A stretch of 64,000 nucleotides of DNA from Actinocatenispora rupis (lineage in GTDB: Bacteria; Actinomycetota; Actinomycetes; Mycobacteriales; Micromonosporaceae): contig NZ_BOMB01000028.1 of NCBI RefSeq assembly GCF_016861975.1, positions 62,001 through 126,000 on the forward strand. Reading direction: 5' to 3'. Of this stretch, positions 46,641 through 53,056 are shown piece by piece. The number at the start of each line of letters is the position of its first letter. Within the stretch, counting starts at the first letter, position 1. Both the position numbers and the translations under genes were made by a program. The notes beneath the pieces are model-generated. The model saw only the letters and a program-made list of their open reading frames with translations. It made no database searches and was not told the origin of the DNA.

Positions 46641-47034
46641 CAACCGGCGCATCGACCCGGCCGGGCTCGCCCCCGCGCGCGGCTTCTCGCACGCGGTGGT
46701 CGCCACCGGACGCACCACCGTGTACCTCGCCGGGCAGACCGCGCTCGACGCCACCGGCGCCATCGTCGACGGGGACGTGGTCGCCCAGTTCGAACGCGCC
46801 CTCGGCAACCTGCTCGCCGCACTCGACGCCGCCGGCGGCGACCCCGCCCACCTCGTCCGCGTCACCTGCTACCTCACCGACATCCCCGGGTACCGGGCGC
46901 GCGCCACGGAGATCGGCGCCGTGTGGCGGCGGCTCGCGGGCCGCGAGTACCCGGCGATGGCGGCGATCGGCGTCACCCGACTCTGGGACGACACCGCCCT
47001 CGTCGAACTCGACGGCATAGCCGTCCTCCCCTGA
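46630..47034 (+). CDS. RidA (YjgF/YER057c/UK114) family protein
   Basis: 134 aa from the GTG with AGGGGA upstream. Family features: GFSHAVVATGRTTVYLAGQTALDATGAIV, QFERALGNLLAALDAAGGD, VRVTCYLTDI. RidA proteins hydrolyse reactive enamines and imines to ketones and ammonia. Next door are a PaaX regulator and a 2-aminobenzoate-CoA ligase; the product of 2-aminobenzoyl-CoA monooxygenase/reductase is an enamine, which RidA could hydrolyse. That link is inference. It lacks an obvious arginine substrate anchor to confirm imine deaminase activity. Confidence 0.88.
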   Translation: MAADNRRIDPAGLAPARGFSHAVVATGRTTVYLAGQTALDATGAIVDGDVVAQFERALGNLLAALDAAGGDPAHLVRVTCYLTDIPGYRARATEIGAVWRRLAGREYPAMAAIGVTRLWDDTALVELDGIAVLP

Positions 47035-47054
47035 CCGAAACCCCTGGTCAGGGG
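47028..47054. terminator. Hairpin across two convergent stop codons
   Basis: CCCCTGACC (47028-47036) and GGTCAGGGG (47046-47054) pair perfectly over 9 bp, overlapping the stop codons of RidA and PaaX. It may serve both. Confidence 0.55.
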
Positions 47055-47881
47055 GTTATGAGGGTGTGGACGTGGTCGTGGGCCGGGGCGGCGAGGCGGT
47101 CGCGGAGCGCGGCGAACAGGTCGGCGGCGGCGGCGCCCGGCCAGCGGGCCGGCAGCAGGTCGGCCGGCAGCCCGGGATCCAGGTACGGCAGGCGCCGCCA
47201 CACGGTCAGCGCCTCGATCCAGTCGGCGAACGCGGCGGCGCGGTGCGCGTCCGGTTCGCGGCGCCGCCAGCGGGCGAGCACCGGCCGGTACCCGGCGAGG
47301 AACTCGTCGTACTGGGTGCGGAGGCCGGGGAGGTCCCACCACGTGCCGATGGCGGTACGCAGGTCGGTGAAGGCGAGGTAGTCGGCCCGGAACAGGTCCA
47401 CATAGGACTCCAGGCCGAGCCGGCGGAGGACGGCGACGGTCGCGTCGTACCGGTGGGCGGGGGCGACGCGGACGCCGGGCGCGGCCGTACCGAAGCCGAG
47501 CCAGGTGAGCCGGGTGCGCAGGGTGTGGCGCTTCTGGCGTTCGGTTTCGGGGATGGAGAAGACGGCGAGCAGCCAGCCGTCGGGGCCGCCGGGGGCGGGC
47601 GGGGCGAAGATGCGTTCGTCGCCTTCGCGGAGGATCTCGCGGCCGGCGTCGGACAGCGCGTACCCGGCGGCGCCGGCGACGCGGCGCGGTTCGAGCAGGC
47701 CGCGGCGTTTGAGCCGGGAGATGGCCGAGCGGACGGCCGGTTCCTCGACGGAGAGTTCGGCGAGGAGCCGGACGAGCGCGGCGACGGGCAGGAAGCCGCC
47801 GGCCTCCCGGGCGTACAGCCCGTAGATCGTGACGATGAGGGCCCGCGGCGTGAGCCCGTGCCCCTCGTCGCTCTCGTTCAC
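47048..47881 (-). CDS. PaaX-family transcriptional repressor
   Basis: 277 aa. N-terminal winged helix (LTPRALIVTIYGLYAREAGGFLPVAALVRLLAELSVEEPAVRSAISRLKRRGLLE) and the PaaX C-terminal region (WLLAVFSIPETERQKRHTLRTRLTWLGFGTAAPGVRVAP). PaaX binds phenylacetyl-CoA in E. coli; relatives respond to other aryl-CoAs. It is divergent from the 2-aminobenzoate-CoA ligase, so an aryl-CoA-responsive repressor of that gene is the simplest reading. Confidence 0.93.
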   Translation of the reverse strand: MNESDEGHGLTPRALIVTIYGLYAREAGGFLPVAALVRLLAELSVEEPAVRSAISRLKRRGLLEPRRVAGAAGYALSDAGREILREGDERIFAPPAPGGPDGWLLAVFSIPETERQKRHTLRTRLTWLGFGTAAPGVRVAPAHRYDATVAVLRRLGLESYVDLFRADYLAFTDLRTAIGTWWDLPGLRTQYDEFLAGYRPVLARWRRREPDAHRAAAFADWIEALTVWRRLPYLDPGLPADLLPARWPGAAAADLFAALRDRLAAPAHDHVHTLITP

Positions 47882-47916
47882 GCGGCCACAGTAGTACGAA
47901 CGGGTATTGCGGGGGA

Positions 47917-47944
47917 TTGACTGGCGTCACGAAGGCGCGATACT
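47917..47944 (+). promoter_or_regulatory. Promoter for the CoA ligase
   Basis: TTGACT (47917-47922), 16-nt spacer, GATACT (47939-47944). The transcript would start about 47951 and leave a 55-nt leader to the ATG at 48006. It sits in the 124-bp gap shared with paaX, where PaaX could repress it. Confidence 0.5.
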
Positions 47945-48005
47945 GGCGGCAGGCGGGACCGCGCGTCGGCTCGTGGCGGGCGACCCCGACCCCAGGGGAG
48001 TCGCC

Positions 48006-49592
48006 ATGCCGCTGTCCCGATCCGCGCACCTCGACACGTTCACCCGCGACCACCTGCCGCCGGCCGACCAGTGGCCGGTGTTCCGCTTCACGCTGCCCGA
48101 GCTGCACTACCCGGAACGGCTCAACTGCGCCGTTTCCCTGCTCGACGACACGATCACGCGGTACGGCCCGGACCGGCCCTGCCTGCACTCCGACACCACG
48201 ACCTGGTCGTACGCCGAGCTGGCGGTGCGGTCGAACCAGCTCGCCCACGTACTCGTCGACGACCTCGGCCTGGTGCCCGGCAACCGGGTACTGCTCCGCG
48301 CGCCGAACACGCCGTGGCTGGTCGCCGCGTGGCTCGCGACGCTGCGCGCCGGGTGCGTCGTCGTCACCACGGTGCCGCAGCTGCGCCCCGCCGAGCTGCG
48401 TACGGTCGGGGAGATCGCGCGGATCGACCACTCCCTCGTCGACGACCGGTACGCCGCGGACCTGGCCGCCGCCGACATCGCGCCGATGTCCGCCCAGAGC
48501 GAGCTGACGGAACGGGCGGCGACGAAGGACACCACGTTCCCGGCGTGCGACACGGCGGCGGACGACGTGGCGCTGCTCGCCTTCACCTCCGGTACGACGG
48601 GGCGACCGAAGGCGACCATGCACTTCCACCGGGACGTACTCGCCAACGCGGACACGTTCGCGCGGCACGTACTCCGGCCGCTCCCCGACGACCTGTACGC
48701 GGGGTCGCCGCCGCTGGGCTTCACGTTCGGCCTCGGCGGTCTCGTCGTCTTCCCCCTGTACGCCGGGGCCGCGACGCTGATGATCGAGAAGCCGTCGCCG
48801 GACGCGCTGCTCTCCGCCGTCGTCGAGCGCGGCGCCACCGGGCTGTTCACCGCGCCGACGGCGTACCGGGCGATGGTGGGGGCGCTGCCGGCCGGCGGGA
48901 TGCGCGGGCTGCGCCGCTGCGTGTCCGCCGGCGAACCGCTGCCGCGCGCCACGTGGCAGGCGTTCCACGAGGCCACCGGGGTACGGATCATCGACGGGAT
49001 CGGCGCGACCGAGATGCTGCACATCTTCGTGTCCGCCGCCGGCGACGACATCCGGCCCGGCGCGACCGGCCGCGCGGTCCCCGGGTACACGGCGACGGTG
49101 CTGGACGAGGACGGCGGCGAGGCGCCCGACGACACGGTCGGCCGGCTCGCCGTACGCGGACCCACCGGCTGCCGCTACCTCGCCGACCCGCGCCAGACCG
49201 ACTACGTGCAGCGAGGCTGGAACATCACCGGGGACAGTTACGTCCGGGACCGCGACGGCTACCTCTGGTACCAGGCGCGCAGCGACGACATGATCATCTC
49301 GTCCGGGTACAACATCGCCGGACCGGAGGTCGAGCAGGCGCTGCTGGAACACCCGGACGTGGTGGAGGCCGGCGTCGTCGGTACGCCCGACCCGGCCCGC
49401 ACCATGAGCGTCGTCGGGTACGTGGTGCTGCGCCCCGGCGCGACCGTCGGCGAGGACGACCTCAAGGCGTTCTGCAAGGCGCGGATCGCCCCGTACAAGT
49501 GCCCGCGGGCGGTCGTGTTCGTCGAGGCGCTTCCACGTACGTCCACCGGCAAGCTCATGCGGCACGAACTCCGGGCCCGCGCCACCCGCTGA
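48006..49592 (+). CDS. 2-aminobenzoate-CoA ligase (AMP-forming)
   Basis: 528 aa. AMP-binding signature LLAFTSGTTGRPKATMHFHRD; adenylate site GATEMLHIF; the C-terminal K-containing RTSTGKLMR. LNCAVSLLDDTITRYGPD and GLVPGNRVLLRAPNTPWLVAAWLA match 2-aminobenzoate-CoA and benzoate-CoA ligases. The activation of anthranilate to 2-aminobenzoyl-CoA is the first step of the pathway named for Azoarcus evansii. The matching monooxygenase/reductase is at 53057. Anthranilate is not proved over other aryl acids. Confidence 0.85.
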   Translation: MPLSRSAHLDTFTRDHLPPADQWPVFRFTLPELHYPERLNCAVSLLDDTITRYGPDRPCLHSDTTTWSYAELAVRSNQLAHVLVDDLGLVPGNRVLLRAPNTPWLVAAWLATLRAGCVVVTTVPQLRPAELRTVGEIARIDHSLVDDRYAADLAAADIAPMSAQSELTERAATKDTTFPACDTAADDVALLAFTSGTTGRPKATMHFHRDVLANADTFARHVLRPLPDDLYAGSPPLGFTFGLGGLVVFPLYAGAATLMIEKPSPDALLSAVVERGATGLFTAPTAYRAMVGALPAGGMRGLRRCVSAGEPLPRATWQAFHEATGVRIIDGIGATEMLHIFVSAAGDDIRPGATGRAVPGYTATVLDEDGGEAPDDTVGRLAVRGPTGCRYLADPRQTDYVQRGWNITGDSYVRDRDGYLWYQARSDDMIISSGYNIAGPEVEQALLEHPDVVEAGVVGTPDPARTMSVVGYVVLRPGATVGEDDLKAFCKARIAPYKCPRAVVFVEALPRTSTGKLMRHELRARATR

Positions 49593-49689
49593 CTCCCGCC
49601 ACCCGTCCACGGACCTGTCGGCTGCGCACATGTGCGGCTTGTAAGGTGCGGGTTCACATGACCGACGGGTACGCAGAGGGGTGGGCACG

Positions 49690-50202
49690 GTGCGGGTGAA
49701 GGTCGAGAAGGCTGTACTGCCGGGGATCGGGGTGCGGCACGACCTGGCGACCAGCTCGGGCCGCCGGATCGGCGTGATCACGCACCGGTCGGGCCAACGG
49801 GACCTGATCGTGTACGACCCGGACGATCCCGACGAGAGCAGCGACACCGTACCGCTGACCGACGACGAGGCCGACGCCCTCGCCGTGATCCTCGACGCGT
49901 CCCGGGTGCTCAGCCAGCTCGCCGGACTGCACGACCAGGTGTCCGGCGCGCTCGTCATCGAGCAGGTTCCGGTACGGCCGGGCTCGCCGTTCGTCGGCCG
50001 CCCGCTGGGCGACACCCAGGCCCGCACGCGTACGGGTGCCTCGATCGTGGCCGTACTCCGTCGCGGTGAGGCGCTGCCGTCGCCCGGCCCGGACTTCACG
50101 TTCGCCGCCGGCGACCTCGTCGTCGTGGTCGGTACGCGGGAGGGCGTGGACGGCGTCACCGACATCCTGGCGCACCCGGCGCCCCCGGGCAGGGCGGGGT
50201 AA
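49690..50202 (+). CDS. Cation:proton antiporter regulatory subunit (KhtT-like)
   Basis: 170 aa. The KhtT-like start VEKAVLPGIGVRHDLATSSGRRIG is followed by a C-terminal TrkA_C-like domain (QVPVRPGSPFVGRPLGD, ASIVAVLRRGEALPSPGPDF, GDLVVVVGT). KhtT binds c-di-AMP and gates the KhtU antiporter. GTG 49690 is preferred to GTG 49681 by alignment to KhtT. The antiporter gene begins 4 bp after its stop. Confidence 0.85.
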   Translation: MRVKVEKAVLPGIGVRHDLATSSGRRIGVITHRSGQRDLIVYDPDDPDESSDTVPLTDDEADALAVILDASRVLSQLAGLHDQVSGALVIEQVPVRPGSPFVGRPLGDTQARTRTGASIVAVLRRGEALPSPGPDFTFAAGDLVVVVGTREGVDGVTDILAHPAPPGRAG

Positions 50203-50206
50203 ACGC

Positions 50207-51481
50207 GTGAACACAGCCGCACTGCTGACCGAGATCGGCGCCCTGCTCCTCGCGCTCGCCCTGCTCGGCCGGTTCGCCCGGCGGATCGGCCTCACCCCCA
50301 TCCCCCTCTACCTGCTCGCCGGGCTCGCGTTCGGGCACGGTGGGCTGCTGCCGCTGTCGGCGAGCCAGGAGTTCACCGAGGCCGGCTCCGAGATCGGCGT
50401 CGTCCTCCTGCTCGTCATGCTCGGTCTGGAGTACTCGGCCGACGAACTCGTCGGCAACCTGCGGAAACACGCGCCGTCCGGCCTGATCGACATGCTGTTC
50501 AACGCGCTGCCGGGCGCGGCGCTGGCGCTCATCCTCGGCTGGGGCCCCGTCGCCGCCGTCGTACTCGCCGGCATCACCTGGGTCTCGTCGTCCGGCGTCA
50601 TCGCGAAGGTCCTCACCGACCTGGGCCGGCTCGGCAACCGCGAAACCCCCACCATCCTCTCGGTACTCGTCACCGAGGACCTCGCGATGGCCCTGTACCT
50701 GCCGATCCTCACCGCGCTGCTGGCCGGCTCCGGCCTGCTCATGGGCGGGCTGACCCTCGGCATCGCGGTACTCACCATCACCGCCGTACTCATCGTCGCG
50801 ACGAAGTACGGCGGGGTGATCTCGGCGATCGTCTCCGCCAAGAACGCCGAGTCGTTCCTGCTCGGGGTGCTGGGCTTGACGCTGCTGGTGGCGGGCGTCG
50901 CGCAGGGGCTGAAGGTGTCGTCGGCGGTCGGCGCGTTCCTCGTCGGCATCGCACTGTCCGGCGAGGTCGCCGAACGGGCGTCGCAGCTGGTCAGCCCGCT
51001 GCGCGACCTGTTCGCGGCGGTGTTCTTCGTGTTCTTCGGACTGCACACCGACCCGCGTTCCATCCCCCCGGTACTCCTGCCCGCGCTCGGCCTCGCCGTG
51101 GCGACGATGGCGACGAAGGTGGCCACCGGGTACCTCGCGGCGAAACGCGCGGGGATCGCGCCACGCGGCCGGTGGCGGGCCGGGCTCGCGCTCACGCCAC
51201 GCGGCGAGTTCTCCATCGTCATCGCCGGACTGGCCGTGGCGGCCGGGATCGAGAAACAGATCGGACCGCTGGCCACCGCGTACGTGATGATCACCGTGGT
51301 CACGGGTCCGCTGCTGGCCCGGCTCACCGACCTCGGGCGCGGCCGGTCCCGGCGCCGTGCCACCCCGGTACCGGCGGCGGCGCCGACCGCGGCGGTCACC
51401 GTCGAGGACCCGCTCGACGTCACCGAACTCGCCGGCCCGGCCGAACGCGCCGCCATGCGCGACCCGGACCGTACCGGCTGA
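50207..51481 (+). CDS. CPA2 family cation:proton antiporter (KhtU-like)
   Basis: 424 aa, about twelve to thirteen helices. LPLSASQEFTEAGSEIGVVLLLVMLGLEYSADEL, the GITWVSSSGVIAKVLTDLGRLGNRETPTILSVLVTEDLAMA stretch and PRGEFSIVIAGLA are CPA2 features. With its KhtT-like partner it probably exchanges K+ or NH4+ for H+. It lies between the ligase and the monooxygenase; a metabolic connection with anthranilate catabolism is not shown. A roughly 55-residue Pro/Ala-rich C-terminal tail lacks a TrkA_N domain. Confidence 0.92.
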   Translation: MNTAALLTEIGALLLALALLGRFARRIGLTPIPLYLLAGLAFGHGGLLPLSASQEFTEAGSEIGVVLLLVMLGLEYSADELVGNLRKHAPSGLIDMLFNALPGAALALILGWGPVAAVVLAGITWVSSSGVIAKVLTDLGRLGNRETPTILSVLVTEDLAMALYLPILTALLAGSGLLMGGLTLGIAVLTITAVLIVATKYGGVISAIVSAKNAESFLLGVLGLTLLVAGVAQGLKVSSAVGAFLVGIALSGEVAERASQLVSPLRDLFAAVFFVFFGLHTDPRSIPPVLLPALGLAVATMATKVATGYLAAKRAGIAPRGRWRAGLALTPRGEFSIVIAGLAVAAGIEKQIGPLATAYVMITVVTGPLLARLTDLGRGRSRRRATPVPAAAPTAAVTVEDPLDVTELAGPAERAAMRDPDRTG

Positions 51482-51487
51482 GCTGGG

Positions 51488-51527
51488 GCGTGTCCGCACA
51501 GGTTGCTGGCCGGCTGCGCCGACACGC
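51488..51527. terminator. Hairpin repeat of the CAGGTTGCTGGCCGG type (copy 2)
   Basis: GCGTGTC (51488-51494) pairs with GACACGC (51521-51527) around a smaller CGCA/TGCG stem. The inner core is the same as the element at 19640-19663 in the other orientation. It fills the space between convergent antiporter and PQQ-lipoprotein genes, up to the stop codon of the latter. Confidence 0.65.
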
Positions 51528-52777
51528 TAGGGCTGGCGCGGGAGCACGACGACGGGCGGTTCCGCGCCGAGCCCCATCAGGTACGGGTCGGTCTCGGTGA
51601 CGGCGACCGTGCGCGGCGTCGCGTCGCTCACGTACGCGTCGGGGCGGCGCCGGAACTGGCGCTGCGACGCCGGATCCACGTCCGGCGCCACCACCGGCAC
51701 GTCGGTACCGCCGGCCGCCTCCCCGGTACGCGGGGCATAGCAGGTCAGGCGCAGCGTGGCGGTGTCGCCGCCGGTGGTGCGGACGACGACGCACACGTGC
51801 CCGCCGTCCAGGTACGCCGGAGTCCCGGTGAACGTCCGGCCGGCCGGCACCGGCTGCCGCCACACCCGCCGCCCGGTACGCGGATCCGTTGCGGTGAGGC
51901 CGTTCCCGTCCGCGCGGAACAGCAACCCGCCCCCGGTACCGCTGCCGTCGGTCACGTCCCGCAACGTGCGTACCGTGCGGCCCGAGTCGGCGTCCCACAC
52001 CGTGTCCGTACCGACGACGGTCGTGTCGTCGGTCGCCACCAGCGGACCGGCCACCGCGTCCAGCCGGTCGGACCCGTGCTGCCACGCCACCCGCCCGCTG
52101 TCCAGCCGGTACGCGCGGATCCGGCCCGGACACGCGCCCGCCGAACTCGTCGAACCGCTGCCGACCACCACCACCCGCAGCGCCGGCGCCGCGGCCCGCG
52201 CGTTGAACACGCACTCCTGACCGGGACGTACCTGCCAGCGCACGGTGCCGTCCGCCGGGTCGACCGCGACGAGCGCCTGCTCGGCGACCACCAGCAACCC
52301 GCCCCCGGCCGTACCCAGCAGGTGGACGTTGGTCACGTGGTCCAGCTGCCGGTGCCACACCGAACGGGCCGTACGCAGGTCGAGCCGCACCAGCAGCCCG
52401 TCCTCCCACAGCACGTACGCCGCGCCACGCGACACCGTGAACGCCTGCACGTCGTGCCCGTCCCGCCGGTACGTCCAGAACGCCGACCCGGTACGCAGAT
52501 CGACCGCCGCCAGCCCGGCACGCAGCGTCTCTGCCTTCCCCCCGGTACGGATCCGGTTGCCCGCACCCACCACGGCGAGACCGTCCACCAGCCGTACCGG
52601 ACCGGTGAAGCGGCCCAGCTCCGCGCGCGTGCCCGCCGTCCCCGGATACCCGCCGTACGGCCCCGACACCCGCTCGCCGTGGTGGTCCGTCGCCAGCCAC
52701 CATCCGCCACACCCGGCCAACGCCAGTACCGCCACGGCCGCGACGGCGATCGCCCAGCGTCGACGCGTCATCCGCAC
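51527..52777 (-). CDS. PQQ-like beta-propeller lipoprotein
   Basis: 416 aa. The signal ends in a lipobox, LALAGCGG at about residues 18-25, so this is probably a lipoprotein. The rest shows repeated PQQ-propeller blades: VDLRTGSAFWTYRRDGHD, LDLRTARSVWHRQLD, VDPADGTVRWQVRPG, DPRTGRRVWRQPV. No dehydrogenase active-site residues are seen, so it is probably a structural or ligand-binding propeller. Its relation to the neighbouring operon is unclear. Confidence 0.85.
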   Translation of the reverse strand: MRMTRRRWAIAVAAVAVLALAGCGGWWLATDHHGERVSGPYGGYPGTAGTRAELGRFTGPVRLVDGLAVVGAGNRIRTGGKAETLRAGLAAVDLRTGSAFWTYRRDGHDVQAFTVSRGAAYVLWEDGLLVRLDLRTARSVWHRQLDHVTNVHLLGTAGGGLLVVAEQALVAVDPADGTVRWQVRPGQECVFNARAAAPALRVVVVGSGSTSSAGACPGRIRAYRLDSGRVAWQHGSDRLDAVAGPLVATDDTTVVGTDTVWDADSGRTVRTLRDVTDGSGTGGGLLFRADGNGLTATDPRTGRRVWRQPVPAGRTFTGTPAYLDGGHVCVVVRTTGGDTATLRLTCYAPRTGEAAGGTDVPVVAPDVDPASQRQFRRRPDAYVSDATPRTVAVTETDPYLMGLGAEPPVVVLPRQP

Positions 52778-53020
52778 CCTGCCACCCTAACCGCTGATTC
52801 CGGACGATTCCGTCCACCGGGCTGCCCGGTGCCTTGCGTACCAACCGGTCCGGCGAGTCCCGCCGGTTCCGTGCATCCGGTCCGGCGGGTCCGGGGTTGT
52901 TGCTGCCCGGCGATCGGTGAGTCTTGTTGCCGCGTCGGCCTGACGGTCCGGTGGGCCCGGGAAATCTCGTGCATCTGGAAGTACGTGCGTCTCGTGCGGG
53001 CGCACGTATCTGGCGGTCTG

Positions 53021-53050
53021 TTGACGGCCGTCACTGGATCGTCATACGCT
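53021..53050 (+). promoter_or_regulatory. Leaderless promoter for the monooxygenase/reductase
   Basis: TTGACG (53021-53026), about 18 bp, TACGCT (53045-53050), then 6 nt to the GTG at 53057. No ribosome site is present, so the transcript probably starts at or within 1 nt of the start codon. 52778-53020 shows no gene. Confidence 0.6.
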
Positions 53051-53056
53051 CGGGAC

